Positions 1 to 13,430 of a stretch of 64,000 nucleotides of DNA are shown piece after piece. The notes beneath the pieces are model-generated. The model searched no databases. It was given only the letters and a program-made list of their open reading frames with translations, and had not been told where the DNA came from. How positions within the stretch are numbered: the first letter of the stretch is position 1; each line of letters starts with the position of its first letter. Location: the NCBI GenBank assembly GCA_034509425.1, contig JAVTVJ010000033.1, positions 4,027,001 to 4,091,000 of the forward strand. Direction: 5' to 3'. The DNA is from Eopsaltria australis. Lineage: Eukaryota; Chordata; Aves; Passeriformes; Petroicidae. Made by a program: the position numbers and the translations under genes.

Positions 1-1899
1 AGGAAAACAAACATCAAGGTGTCTGCACACCTTTAACCTAACAGATTCCCCCAGAAAGTTATTTTTCTTCTCCTTCTTGAATGGCCTCCTCCTCTATTTT
101 TGCCAACTAGTTCTACAACTATAATTAGGGCTGTTAGTCTCTGCCTACCTGAAGTAATTGCAGGGTAATTATCCTTACCATACTGAACATGAGGTGCCTG
201 GATCAAAGAAAAATTTGCCTATGATTAGACAAACAAAAGACAAAAGGACAAAAGGATAAGCAAAAATCTTCTAGTCCATTGGAAGTAAATGACTTTGGAC
301 TAGACCTCGTAGAAAACGAGCAGCCTCACATGCTGAGATTGCAAACATGAAGCATTTTAATGCTTACCTCTCTAAATGGATAATAGAGACCTGTGATAGG
401 TGTGTGGGTTTCTTATATTACCTCTGACAAGAAGTAAACACAACAGCTCGGCATTCTGAGATTCCAGCAAGTGGTATGGTGAACAGGAACTCACCCACAG
501 CTGTAAAGCAAGTGTCACACTCTATATTGACTCATCCTGAGGTTGTAACTTCAGTCAACTGCCCTTAAGAGCTTCAAGTGCTATCCTAAATACAGTCTTC
601 ATGTTTCTTTTAAGATAAGAGTGATGGGTTCTAGTGTTTAGTTCATTCACCCTGGATATAAGGTTGCTATCTAAAAAGTTTAAAATTCCATTTTCAACCT
701 CACAATAACATGTCTTAACAACTACATTGCAGGTTATGTCGGCAACCATTTACGGCAGTTCTTTATCTCTCTTCTTGAAGCCTTGCCATAGGGACAAATA
801 AAATGAAACAAGATTCATCCAGGATTGGAAAAAGAGAAAGGTAAAGAAGCTATTTATCTGAAGGACAGAAACTTCAGTCTAAGCCTATGTATTCTGCATT
901 ACACAGTCACTGAATAAAATGCAAATACACTTGAAGTTTCAAAGGTGAAACTGAATATTTGTCTGTCCTATGCATAGAGATTCTGTAATTAAGATTTTTT
1001 TCTTCCTAGAACAGTAAAACTTGAGTTACTCTTTCTTGTAGATACACAGCTTTAGCAGACATGATTTTTGAGTATATCTGATCCATCCTAACCTAAAGTA
1101 CTGGGGGACAGGCAGACACAATGTTCTGGAAAAACATAAATGGGAGAAAATACGATAAGATAAAAATTGGGGTCACACTGTGTTTTACTAGTAAAGTAAT
1201 TCCTAAAATTTGCGAAGACTGTTTCTAAAAAAGTAACATCTTTTCTTTCTAAGCGCTAGCATTTCTGTTTCAAAAACTAGTTTTCAGTTAATAGAGATGA
1301 CATGCTGAATCTGAAATTTGAGCAATGAAGTGTTGGAGATTAAAATGAAGATCTGTCCTTAACATTTTATTTTGAATGACTCTAGATCTTTATTATAATT
1401 TTTAGATCCTCTTTGTGAAGCACCTTAATGTTCCCAGAAGTACTGAGTGTACACTGCTGTACAAGGATTTGTGAAGAGTACTGAGTTATCAAAACACTTT
1501 CTTATGTACAGTTAAGCTGAAATCTAGGGCATCTGTATCAAAGTCCTTTATCTACATTATCTTATAACACCTGTGATTTAAATTAACTTTTTTTACTTTA
1601 AATTAAAGTAGAGTAGAAGAAGACCTCAAACAGCAAGGTAAAGGCCTCAGAAGGCAAGCAACATCCAGGTTACAGGCAGATTCTCCAGTTCCTGAGGATT
1701 TGGATATAAACTGTATACAGTAGACACAGAACCCTTCCTCTCTTGTCTTGCTCAAGACAAGCTGGTGAGAGCCTCCAAGTCAAAAAGTCCAAGTGCTCAG
1801 CTTGGACATGAATTATCTTTAGATTCACCCATCAGTATAAGCAAATCCTAGAAGCATTATTTGATCTAGCTTTTAGTCAATATGCATTCCAGTGTCAAC
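1..1899. other. Unique AT-rich sequence, no gene seen
   Basis: No recognisable gene, RNA gene or repeat was seen on either strand. Open frames are short and lack any family resemblance. A short splice-flanked segment on the minus strand near 369-391 (donor read from plus-strand GCTTAC) has the look of a chance pseudoexon. The base composition matches the rest of the window outside transposons. Confidence 0.6.
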
Positions 1900-3168
1900 G
1901 AGACTTTCACGTAGAAGTCCTCAGTGACTGGAAAAAACTGACTACTAATATTAATCTTTAAAAAGGGTAATAAGGACTCTCCTGGGAAGTACCAACCAGT
2001 CAGACTCACCTCAGTGCCCAGTCAGATAATGGGGTATGTCAAGGGAAGACGGGGAGGTGATCAGAGATAATCAACATGGTTTCGTCAGGAGTAAATTTTA
2101 CCTAATAAATTTAGTGGCCTTCTACAATTGAGTGGCTGCATTAATGGACAAGGGAATTGCTACAGATGTCATTTACTGGGACGGATAAAGACCCTTTGAT
2201 AAGGTCTCCCCCAGGAAACCTGCCTCTAAATCACAGGCATTTGATTTTGATGGATAAACTAATAGATGGATATGGAATTGGCTAGATTTTTGCATCCAAG
2301 GAGTTTCAGTCCATGCGTCAATGTCCAAGTGGAAACCAGCAATGAGAGGTTTCCCAGAAGGGTCTGCACCAGTACAAATATTATTTAACTTATTCGTCAG
2401 TAACACAGAGTGTCTTGCATCTCAGCAAGTGTGCTGATGACACCAAGTGGTGCCATCTTAAGGGACCTTGACAGGCTTGAGAAGTGATCCTGTGCAAACC
2501 TCATGAAGTTCAACAAGGCAGAATGAAAAGTTCTGCACAGTGAAATCCTAAATATCAATACAGACTGAGACATGAATGGATAGAGAACAACCGTGAGGAG
2601 AAGCACTTGGGATACTGGTGGATGAAGAGTTGGACACGTGTGCCTGCAGCCCAGAAAGCCACCTGTGTCCTGGGCTGCATCAAAGGAAGCATGGCCAGAA
2701 GGTTTAGGAAGGTGATTCTCTTACTCTAGAGAAGTGTCACAAAAATGATCAGAGGACTCAAGCACCTCTCATATGAAGACAAGATGAGAGTGCTGGGATT
2801 GTTCAGTCTGGAGAAGAGAAGGCTCCAGGAGGAATTTATAGCAGCTTTGCGGTTCCTAAAGGGGCCTTGTAGGAAAATTGTATAGGGAATTACTGTAGTG
2901 ACAGAACAAGAGGCAAGGGTTTAAGAATGAAAAACGGTATATTTGGATTGCATCCAAAAAGAAATTAATTACAGTAAGGGTGGGGAGACACTGGGACAGA
3001 TTTCCCAGAAAAGTTGTTGATTCCACCACCACTGCAAGTGTTCAAGATCGCATTGCATCTTTGACATACAAAATATAGTGAAAAATGTCCCTGCCCATGG
3101 CAAAGGGGTAGACCAAGATCTTTGAAAGTCCTTTCCAGCCAAAACTGTTCTATATTTTATAGCATTTT
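1900..3168 (+). mobile_element. CR1 LINE fragment, ORF2 reverse transcriptase to 3' end
   Basis: Decayed CR1 retrotransposon in sense orientation. It covers the reverse transcriptase part of ORF2 and runs to near the 3' end. Visible landmarks, in order: a block ending in TTTAAAAAGGG before the RT core (about 1960); the region equivalent to the 'YLDFSKAFD' RT motif, here reading DVIYWDG, then a stop, then RPFDKV (about 2165-2200); the catalytic ADDTK motif at 2433-2447; the 'CCTCATGAAGTTCAACAAGG' block (2499-2518); 'GGCTGCATCAAA' (about 2672); 'GGAGAAGAGAAGGCTCCAGG' (about 2811); and the 3' block 'GTCCCTGCCCATGGCA' near 3087. Stops and frameshifts break every frame, so it is non-functional. 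The tail near 3150 is degraded. The 5' boundary is approximate. That this is CR1 is secure; the subfamily is not assigned. Confidence 0.9.
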
Positions 3169-4614
3169 TGTGAAATGGACCTTTTTGATAATTTTGGTCC
3201 TCATCAGGTTCCAGCTTCATGACAGATCTTAAGCAGTTTGATGCCTATCAAGACTAAACCCTACTGTGGACATGTGAAGAAGTTTAATTCTATCGAGGGT
3301 AATTAAAAGGAATGTAACTACCCCTAGGATTAAGTAGTGCCTGACATGGGGATTTTAGATCACAATATTGGACCTAGGCAAAAAAAAAAAAAAGTTTAAA
3401 TCCCTTACTAGATTTGGCTATTTATATTTTGGTAAATTTCAGGGGCATGAAAAATGCTCAGACAGCTTTGGTGAAAGCAGTATGAAAGTAGAGCAGCAAA
3501 GCCCCTGCCAGTTTGTTTCAATGCCAGAACTCCAAACTCTGAGTCCAATCCTCTGGTATTTCTTCCAGTAAAATTTCTAAACTGTGTACTTAATAATACT
3601 CGGTTTAAAATATCTTGTAGCAATAACTATTTCTATTACAGTCAAAACACTGAAGGACTTTTTGTGGTTATGGTCACACAGCAATAAAGCTTTCACCATT
3701 GCTGTCATAGAGCTCTTAAAAAAATTCAAGCCAGCTACTTATCATTCAGTTCTTTGACTGGAAAACCATTAAACAAAAAAAAAGAAACGAGCAGGAAGAA
3801 GGAGCTATTCCAAACATTCTTGAATGATCTCCCTTGCCAGGGAAATGACTCTTTGGCTTCTGTGCACTTGGCTTGCTAGCTTTTTGCAGCTTTCATTTCT
3901 ATACAGTGAATAGTGTTCCACTGTGTTATGTGGAAATGGAAAAAAAAAAAAGGTAAAAAGCCAATCTTTTAATAAATATAAAAAATTTCAGAACTTATAA
4001 AACAAATAACATTAGGATCTGGTTAGGATTCTGTTGAAATTACTGATTTATAATTCAATATTTCTCTCCAGGTGTGCATTTCTGAAAAGTCAGAAAGGGA
4101 GATAATGTGAAATGCTTGCAAAATATACAAAGTTAATCAGACACTGGTTTCCTATGTATTTTAAATGCAAATGTTCATGTTTGTGTGGCAACAGAAGCCT
4201 CCACAAATATAATATCTTGTATTAACTTTCCTCCTCTTTTTTCAAAAGGTATATTCCCCCTCCCAACCATTCAAAAGGAAAAACAATTTAAAAAAAAAGG
4301 CAAAGAAAAAATTAATGTGTATTGCTAAGTGTATTAACAGATGATTCCACCCTGCTAGCATAATGTTCAGAAAATCCTAATGGTAAATACAGGTAGAAGG
4401 CACTGGGATAAATTTAGAATTTGTCCAATCCATTAGGAAATTCTTATAATTATATTATACCACGTTATACTATGTTTCCCTCTTCCTGACTTGAGTTTTC
4501 CTCCCTTCCTTTCTTCCTCCTTTCCTACATCCCTTTTGCTTTGTCTACTTCCTTCTCTTCATTCTTCTTTGGAAGTTTTAAAGATAAAGAAGTAAACAAA
4601 AAAAGAAACAAACC
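3169..4614. other. Unique sequence between two CR1 fragments
   Basis: No gene recognised. It contains short A-runs (about 3381-3394 and 3941-3951), a purine-rich patch near 4275-4310 and a pyrimidine-rich stretch near 4484-4562 (CTTCCTCC-like). The pyrimidine stretch lies just upstream of the next CR1. The open frame that begins at 4541 starts in this unique DNA and enters the CR1, so its first part has no support as protein. Confidence 0.6.
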
Positions 4615-5125
4615 TGCCAATCATGTCCTGGGCAGCATCAAAAGAGGGGTGGGTGGTAGGTTAAGGGAGGTGATTCGACCCCTCTGTTCTGGTGCCCTTG
4701 CGAGACACCAACTGGAGTTCTGCATCCAGCTCTGGGACACCCAGCATCAAAAGGATATGAATCTTCTGGAGGGGGTCCAGAGAAGGGCCATGAAGATCAT
4801 CAGAGAGCTGAAGAACCTCTCCTGTGAAGACAGGCTGAGAGAGCTGGGGTTATTCAGCCTGAAGAATATTCAGCCCCGGCTTTTGAGAGGCTTTCCAATA
4901 GCAGCTTTCCAATACCTAAAAAGAGGTTATTAAAAAAAGATGAAGAGTGACTTTTTGTATGGGTAGACAGCGACAGGTCCAGGGGAAGTGATTTTAAATT
5001 AAGAAAAGGGGAGCAGGTTTTTCAGAGATGTTGTGGATGCCCCAACCGTGGAGGTGTTCAAGGCCGGTTTGGGTGGGGCCCTGAGCAACTTGGTCTAGGT
5101 AGGTGGAATTCCTGCCACCATACCT
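4615..5125 (+). mobile_element. CR1 LINE fragment, ORF2 C-terminus to 3' UTR
   Basis: A 5'-truncated CR1 copy in sense orientation. Translation from about 4623 to 4890 gives the typical C-terminal part of CR1 ORF2, including LGSIKRGVGGRLREVI, then LEFCIQLWDTQH, VQRRAMKIIRELKNLSCEDR and LRELGLFSLK. This stretch has kept an open frame for about 100 codons, unusual for a dead copy of this age. The 3' part follows: 'GGAGGTGTTCAAGGCC' near 5049-5065 and 'TGGTCTAGGTAGGTGG' near 5090. The copy stops at about 5125, before the usual 8-bp tail. The open reading frame is a remnant of the retrotransposon, not a host gene. Confidence 0.93.
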
Positions 5126-8100
5126 GACAATTGTTTTCTTAAGGAACTTAAGTGACAGTTAGTTTACCTTTTTCATATTTTACTAGTGTGATTAAACAAG
5201 ACTACCATATGGTTAGTTTCTCAAGTTTTCTTCATGTTTTATATTTCAGCAAAATAAGAATGTTCTTTCACAGGGAAAAAAAAATTCTTACAGCCTGAGG
5301 GGTTTAATCTTATATAATACTCAGAACCTCTGCAAACATAAGACATTCTAAATTTTCTTGAAAAAAGAGAAGGAGAGAGACACAGAAGAAGTTTTAAAGA
5401 CTGCATCTAAAGCAAGGTAAACATGGGGATTGTGACACCCCTCTGCAAAAATGTTAAAACCCAAAGTTTTATTAGCTATAGAAATAAATTTAGCTATTAG
5501 TTTAAAGCTCTCTTTGTTAAATTTTTTATTTTATCATATATAGTTGACTTTTTCCCCTCCAGAATGCCAGGGAAGAGTCATGCCGTGAAAATACAGCTTC
5601 ATTTATTTCAGTAAATACATTCTGTGCTCTGTGCAAAATGTAAAAGATGTAACAATACTGACATGAACTCTCAGTGAAGGATAATGTAATATCAGAATAG
5701 GAGACAAATATCCTTTTTTGTTGTTATATAGAATCTAATTTTTTTTCCTAAAGAAACACAAAAACTTAGTTTTTTGAAGAGTTTACCTGCTATTATTAGT
5801 CTTTATTTCATGAATGACCCTTCTGTGCTACGGAATATTTGCCAGATGTAGTAGTGATGCCTGAAGAAGGCTGCCTAGAAGAGAAGCTGGACAGAGTTAA
5901 AAGAATAAAATAGGTATTTACTGAAAGGCCTCCACAGGGTACACCTTGGGCAATGCTTTAAATTCAGGAAGGGATACAGAAAGCTTATGTTAAAGAATAA
6001 AACACCACAGTCTAGATCTCATTTGAATGTTAGCTGGACCAATGTGGTTACTCTATGTAGAAAATACTATAAAAGAGAAACAGGTAGGTTGAACTGTGAC
6101 ACATTCAGTGCAAAACTCCAATGGAAGGAGTAAGTTTCATTTTTTTAGCAACCACTGTAAAATCCACACCACAACTTAAATTTATCTAGCAACTTTCATA
6201 TTATAAATACAACTTGGCAGTTTAATATGGTGTGAGATATATTTCATCACAATCACCATTGAAACTCTATTAGTATTTTTTTACCAATTTTCAGAAGTCA
6301 GAAATAAATCACGATCTGGAACCTAGTTCAAATAATTTACTACTAGGCAACATATAGATTTAAGAGACTAATATCCAAATCTGAAAATTCTGGCCATTAT
6401 TTTTAAATGGAGGAAAATCTAAGCTAAACTAATAATGAATCCTCTTTTTTTTACCACTGAAAAGAATTGATTTTTCCTGCAAAAACTCACAGATTCATTA
6501 CACAAGTTAAAAACAATGCACCCGGGTTGCAGCACACCTTCATTCTAAACTCCTTACTCCAAGAGAATTTAAACTCACATCATTTATCTGCCTAAAAAAT
6601 TATTTAAATACTAGATTATATACTTTCTCTGCTTGTCAGTGCTGTGGCAAGTTAGCACGCATGTGATCTGTGCTTTGCTAAGAGCACAGCAGTTTCTAAT
6701 TATAACAGGTGAAACAAGCATTTCTGTGCTGAACAGTTTATAGTTCATAAAGGCAATGTAGTTCATCATAAAAAAAAGTTTAAAATAATAAAATAATAAA
6801 AAGTTCTGTAATGCTTGTTTTGATTGATGGTATACAGCAGGTGAAGTGAAACTGAAGGAACAAGCTATAAATAGCTAAATCCTATTAGGAATCAACAACT
6901 GTAGCATTTGATTACAATTGTATCTATTCCGGATATATAAGAAGAAGAAAAGAATCAAGCATCCAAAATGCATGTGGTATATTGAAGTAATAAAATCTAG
7001 AGTTGACTGCTTCTGACGTACTGGTAGAATGAAGTCCTGGGAATGATACAAAGAGAAGTAAATATAAGTTAAAAGGTGGGGTGCTTTTTTGGTTTTTTTT
7101 TTTTTTTGGTTGTTTGGTTGGGTTTTTGGTTTTTTTTTTTTTTTGTTTTTTTAAGTGGGTGAACAGATATTGTGGTCTTTACCATTCACAATTGCTAAAA
7201 TAAACATACCAATTATCACTGCAGTGAATTTTATGCTGGCACACATGTTTTTAAACCTGTATTTCATCATACCTTGTTGGGAAAATGACCCAATTCTTTC
7301 CTTACGTGAAAAAACTACTTTTCAGTCTCCTTTTTGTCTTTACTTTGGTCCACCAGAAATGCATCAAATCTGTGACTGATAAATGCATACTAACATTTTG
7401 CTCTAACTCTATAGATGAGACTGACAGTAAAGGTGCTTGTTAGTGTAACTAAAAATATCCTCCAACAGAAAGGGAAAATTAGTTTTATACTCCCTCATCT
7501 GTTACTGTCAGAGCACTCAGTAGCTATTTGTGTGAGTGTTTTCAAGAAATCCTTTTTTTTTTTTTTAATAGAAAGTTGAATCTACGTATCCATAACTTCA
7601 ATAATTTCGTAATTCTGAAGAATTAATTTGACAACAAGGTTCAGAAAATAAGTCTTTATAGAAAAGGAACTGTTTGTACCAACGAAATGTGTGATTTCTA
7701 ACTTAGTGATCTGGCCTAAGAAACAGGTAAACAGTGAAATCACTCTTGTTACATTTGGGAGCAAAAAATCTCTTTACAAGAATAATTGACATATGTTAGT
7801 AGATAGTTTGATGATAATGTATATCCCTGTAGCACAAATCCACTATAGCCAAAGTATTCATATGAAAAATAATAATATAATGTGTAAATAAAGTAGCATA
7901 TTAAAGGTATACCAAAGTCATCCTTAATAAAGCAGATCTATTCACTTGTCTCTGAAATCCATACCAGGGGATATAGATCAACATCATATATACAAAAAGT
8001 CTATTTTATAGTCATAAAATCCATACTATCTCCCAGAACCACCCAGAAGCCACAAAACAGTGAATAGTCCTAGAATGGTTTTGTTTGCTTTTAGCAGAAT

Positions 8101-9194
8101 CTTTGTGCCTTTTTAAACTCCTAAACTGAGCAAACTGTACTGACAATGTGTTGCCCCTGAACTTGGACTGACGGTGTTCTCCAAGGAAAGTGGAGGTTTT
8201 TGTAATACAGAAGGTTGTCAGTCAAATAGGGATGGCTATCCTATTTATCCTAAGAAAAGTGGAAAAACATATGTTTAGTCTTTAATAAATATAATTTATA
8301 CTCAAAAGTTAAAAGATTTTTTCCCCTTAAAATATCCTAAAATTTCCATTTATTTATTTGGATACTTAGGTATAATGCAACAGGAAATCCTTCATTTAAA
8401 TTTTTAAAAGAATATTTCTAGACAATCTTCAATTAGATTTTTACAAATAAGTAACTAAAAAGAAAATTGAAAAAGAAAATAACACATTATTCAACTGCAT
8501 CAGAAAAAGGAACAATAAGGACCACAAACAGTCACTAAAGACAAAAATGTAGAAATTGCCAAATTCCTGGTAGAAAAGTTATTTGCCACTCTTTTGACAC
8601 ACTGAAAGTAATCAACAAGAAGAAGCACATTTTTAAAGATTATTTTGCTTCTGTGAGCTTAACTAAACAAAATTTTACATGTAATCCTTTTCTCCTTCAT
8701 TTATATGCTTAAGATATAGATTAGATTTTCTACCAATTCCATTAGTAAGAGTGAACAAGATATATGAATTTCTATCCAATTTTGTACCACTTCTGCCTTT
8801 TATTTTCAGTTGATTTCTTTGGGAATTATATATGTCATAAAAATGCTCCTCTCGTGCTTGTCTTACTTTCATGTACCTCAGTCTTTAGGACTAGTCTGTG
8901 TTATGCTAGAGACTTGGGAATGAATGTCAATAAGTCTAGTCATAGAATATCTCAAAGAAATATAAACAAGATATTTTTGTTCTTACTGATTCTCCTTTTT
9001 TTTTCTTCCCCTCTTCTGATAAAAGTAGCACCCTAAAAAAAATCCTAAGTGCAGTTCCTCTCAGGTTAGTTAATTTTATTGTTATATTTCTCTGAATTTA
9101 TGCTATGCTTTGTGGGCTATTTTGGTTATAAATCTTATAGGATCCCGTAGGATACAAAGCTGTATAACTGATAATATACTGTGATGTTTTCTAG
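5126..9194. other. Unique AT-rich sequence, no gene seen
   Basis: No gene or recognised transposon. The only clear tract is the T/G-rich simple sequence at 7085-7152. The region around 6640-6960 is more complex than its surroundings and could be a conserved noncoding element, but this cannot be judged without alignment. Sparse A/T runs occur throughout. Confidence 0.55.
7085..7152. repeat. T-rich simple repeat with GGTT interruptions
   Basis: Long T runs separated by GG and GGTTGTTTGG motifs. This is low-complexity sequence. It could be the decayed tail of a retrotransposed sequence on the minus strand (poly-A), but no body of an element is recognised beside it. Confidence 0.85.
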
Positions 9195-9230
9195 AGCCTT
9201 GGAGAAACTGGAGAAATTAAGCAAGCGTCT
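9195..9230 (+). other. Candidate 36-nt microexon (unproven)
   Basis: A short segment is framed by an acceptor (GATGTTTTCTAG ending at 9194) and a strong donor (GTAAGTATG from 9231). Its 36 nt is a multiple of three. Two of three frames are open. With two bases carried from an upstream exon it reads ALEKLEKLSKR plus a final Leu, with leucines spaced as in a coiled coil. In the other open frame it reads SLGETGEIKQAS. The third frame has a TAA. Neither peptide matches a family I can name. The polypyrimidine tract is weak, and chance pseudoexons are common in long introns. Confidence 0.2.
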
Positions 9231-12200
9231 GTAAGTATGAATTTTTTATTTTTTTAAATTGGCTTGTTTTATTCTGCAGTGACTTGTTAGTTTAATGAAG
9301 AAGAACATTTATGAGAAGTATTCCAGTAGTGAAATCGATTAATCACTTGCAAAAATATTGAATATATTATATTTTTCCTTTCTTTCATGATCGGAGAAAT
9401 ACCAACAGTATATTTGAAATTGTGAGAAAGTCTAGTATCCTATATCTTTGTAAGCAGAATGGAGAGAAGACTTGTTCAGATTACCTGATACCGTTTAATT
9501 ATCCTATGCACTTATTTAATTATCTCGTACTTTCTTAAAATTCAGAAATAATTTATGAAGTGGCTGTTTTTTGCAGATTATGACAAATGAACCATTTCTA
9601 AGGCCAGAGGGGAATATTAAATCATTTATTCTGACTGCCTATATAGTGTAGGTCATAGAATCACTCTAATATTTATCTTCACACTTTATGTTTGAGCTAA
9701 AAATCCCTTTCAAGAGTGCACCCAGTCTTGACTCGAAGATTTCAATACCAATTTCCCTTTGGCAAATGGTGAAAAATTAATTTGTTACTTAAAATAAAAC
9801 ACTTTATGTGAAGCCGCTCCACTGATTTCTATTATCTCACATTTATTTTGAGTGTTAGCTTTTTTAACATCACTAATGTGGACAACAACATGACCTGCAT
9901 GTATTTGACTTTGATTGATTAACTTATATATTCTATAAGTGAAAAGTGACTTCTTTCAGGAAGAATTATCTTGCTTACAGGTTTGTTTTGCTTCAATAAT
10001 ACTATCTCTCCAGGACTCTAAATAATCAATATTTTGTCAATGTATAAGTTTTATCCATTTGATCCCAGCATTAGGGACTTGGTTTTGACACTTTCAAGGG
10101 ACTGCTAAACCCATGATAAGAAAGTAAAAAAGAATAAGATTCTCTGGTGTAGTGAAAAGAAAATGTGTGCTCCCCACCACAAACTGAGCAAAACAGACTC
10201 TTGTCATGAATTGCACACACTGAGAAGAGACTAGGGTCATGAGGGAGCAGCAAGGGCAGCCTATTCCATGAAGGGAGGAGAGATGGGAGCCAAAAATGAA
10301 ACCAGATGGGCAAAGCAGTGATCTCAATGATAAGGAATCAGCTAGGTGCACTGGAAAAAGGTTCTTCAATTACAGAAGCTTAATTTCACCAGGGTCATAG
10401 CAGCATTCCAGAATTCTGAGCTCTAACCCTGCCTTGGTTTGTGACATCCTAACTCACTGATCTCAAAGTTCTTTCAGCATTTGCTATCTGCATGATTTCT
10501 GCTTGGAAAAAAAAAAAAAAAAGGACTACTGTTTATGTGAACATAATATCCTTAAAATTTGTCGAAAGCTGTCTGTTGCAGAGATATGCTGAAAGTTTTC
10601 TAAAACCTGACATCTTGCTCTATTTTGGAATAAATCAATTGCATAATTTCAGCAATAAAAGGTATTAACTCATGACCTTGAAGAAGTGGGGTGGAGTAGT
10701 TTAATTCACATGCATAGAGCCATTTCTCTGGAAATTATGTACCTCAGAGAAATTTGCAGTTGTCAGAAGCACAGTCAGTGTGTGAGTGTATAAGTACAGT
10801 GTAGATGATCAAGTGAGTCTTTGAGGTCTGTCTTTTCTAATTTAGCAAGGTACATGTACAATTGAATAATCAGTTTGATCTACTGATGACTACAGTTATG
10901 GTCAGTGTAATGTAAAATGTAACTGTGTCTGGCAGCAGAAGATGCACTAAAGAGACAGATGAGTGTTTAATAGGAAACAACTGAGAACATCCTTTTCCAG
11001 AGAGAGTTGTAAATTCTCTGGTCTCGGTTTTGTTTCCTGACAGCAGTATGGCTAAATCATGTTTTATATATACCAATATGTCTTTATTTAAGGATACTGG
11101 TAGTATTTTTTATGAAATATGCCCAACGTGGTCAACCACTATTGATTCTACCATCTTTTCTCCATCACAACTCAACCCTGGATCCAGAACTGCTTAGTCT
11201 TGAATTAAGTCTATTCATGAAGATTTCTAAAATACTGTTTTGACTAATCGTAATAAAAGATGAGCTCTTATTCAGAATCAGTATTGCGTGAAAGTGCATG
11301 CTCACTACCCATCCCCACATTAAAGAGATTATACCAATATTGATGCTTTATATTCATGCAGACTTCAACAGTTTGCTCCCTATTTAAGGTTCATAAAAAG
11401 ATTAGAGTTTGTTTAGGCAGTATTTCTCTCATGTGTTTTGTGAGATAATCTAAGATCAGTAGGGATTCCAAGGTAAGCACAGATAATTGCTCTGGGGCAG
11501 ACATTCTCTCAAGCAAGCCATGTAATGTTTAATTTCCTTGTCCTGTAGGCATGTAGGAACCAAGTCTCAGTTCCTGTTTCATGAGTTACCAAATTAATTT
11601 TTCATGAGCTTTTACCAGTATAAGATTGCAATTATCCAGGCTTCAGTTAGTGTCTTCATTGCTGTATGGGTTTTGGACCAAATTTTTTTTCTTCTAGGTT
11701 GCAATAGTACATAGTTTCCTTTCACTTCTATAATGCCTAAGAAAATGTTATTCTCTGCTAATCATAACAGCTGACGGGTACTGATATGAGTTCATAACAG
11801 GTTTTGAACCAAACAAAGAGGAGAATATTTTCATATGTTGCTTGTAAATGTTGTTACTGGTAGTGAATAGCACTTTTTATAAAAGAATAAGAGCTGTTTG
11901 TGTCTATAATGATAACTCACTGCAGCTATTTTTAAATTACTTGGATTTTGTCTGCCACTGTTAAAACCAGAAAAAAAATCGGTTTATCTTTTTATTTCAG
12001 GAAGGTCTATGTGCCCTTTTTTGCAATATATCCTTTTCAGAATGCATCAAACACATTGCATAACTGGCATACGTTTCCCTCTGTAGGCATCACAGCAAGG
12101 AGAAAGGCATGAAATAAGGCAAGGAATAAGGCATGAAATACTGCTTTTTGAAATGAAAAATATAACATAAGCAATAAAAAAATGTTAAATTTCTCTAGTT

Positions 12201-13362
12201 ATACATTCCACTCTGTTAAAAAGTAAGGACAATATAAACGTACTTTCTGTAAGTCAATAATAGCACAAGAAATTAGACTAGTACAGAATACATTTTAATA
12301 GAGATTATGATTAAAAAAAAAGACAGAGGTTGTTACAAACAGAAAAGAACACAATCAATTCAGTACATTTCCTTTGAAATATGTATTTGAAAGATTTACT
12401 TCTCAGAAATACATTCTTCCAGAGCTGTCTCTGTTTTATGAAATGGTTATTTTAATGCATTCTGAAGATTTTTCTATCAAATATTTTTCTATCTCTTTTG
12501 CTATTTTTCAGCCTATCAATCTCAAACTATGGTTCAAGATGATTTAATTTTCTTAGGTATTTCTATCATACAGAAAACTCCAGTGACATGGTATAGAACA
12601 CAGGGTACACATTTGTTAATAGGCAAAACATATTTTCTCTAATATTTCCTTGGGAAAAATTGTCTGAAGAAGTAAACTGCTTAATGTTAGAAGACAAAAT
12701 TCATTTTAGAGCATAAGGTTTTGTCTGAATTAAAGTATCAAGTTGTATGACAGAATTATGCATTAAATTCATTTTAAAGAAACATAATAGTAAACTTAAA
12801 AGTAATTTTGTGGAATTGTTGGTTTTTTACAAATGTCAGTAGCATTTTATTATTAAAAATCAATGTATTTTGAAAGAACAGCTGGAAGCATGCCTGCAGT
12901 GTGAGATTTTGTATTTCTCTAATTCTAAAGGAATAAATTTTCAATCGTTCTTGACATTTTATCTGGATCTCAGAACAAATAAAAATATTACTTCTCTCTT
13001 TCCTATTTTAAATTTCTTATTTAAGTGTCAGAGACTCTGAACTACCTAAATAATTCTTTGCTGTTAATTTTGTTTAATATGCCAAATCAGTTTAATTACA
13101 GTTTCTATAAATAATCTATGCAGAATACTTGCCTGAACAGAATGCACTTTTCCTTCTGTATATGGCACATTTTAATACTTAAAAGCATTAGAACAGATGT
13201 TAGGTGCCTTCTAAACTTGTTTTCAGTTTTCTTTTATTTATATGTTAATGAGAATTTAATTACTTCATGAATACTTAAACAACCTGAGGGTGCCTGATAT
13301 CATTAGCTTGAACATGACAAGCACCTCAAGTGACCACATGGGAAGAATAAAATTGCTTTTAG

Positions 13363-13430
13363 TTCACTTGAAGACAGAAAGATGAATTCATTTCACCCCC
13401 TGCTATGTTCTACCTGCCACACAAAACTGA
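13363..13430 (+). other. Candidate 68-nt exon (unproven)
   Basis: The acceptor ATTGCTTTTAG ends at 13362 and the donor GTAAGCTG starts at 13431. One frame is open across all 68 nt (one base completes a codon, then SLEDRKMNSFHPLL followed by CSTCHTKL, with one base left over). The other two frames have TGA stops. The peptide is not recognised. The surroundings (about 13200-13560) look less simple than average. A chance pseudoexon is at least as likely as a real exon. Confidence 0.15.

Noticed and set aside
4541..4933. Plus-strand open frame of 130 codons as a gene
   Set aside because: From about 4623 onward it is CR1 ORF2; the first part is unique DNA with no protein signal.
9645..9680. TCATAGAATCA as an antisense CR1 tail
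   Set aside because: Only the tail word is present, with no CR1 body on either side.
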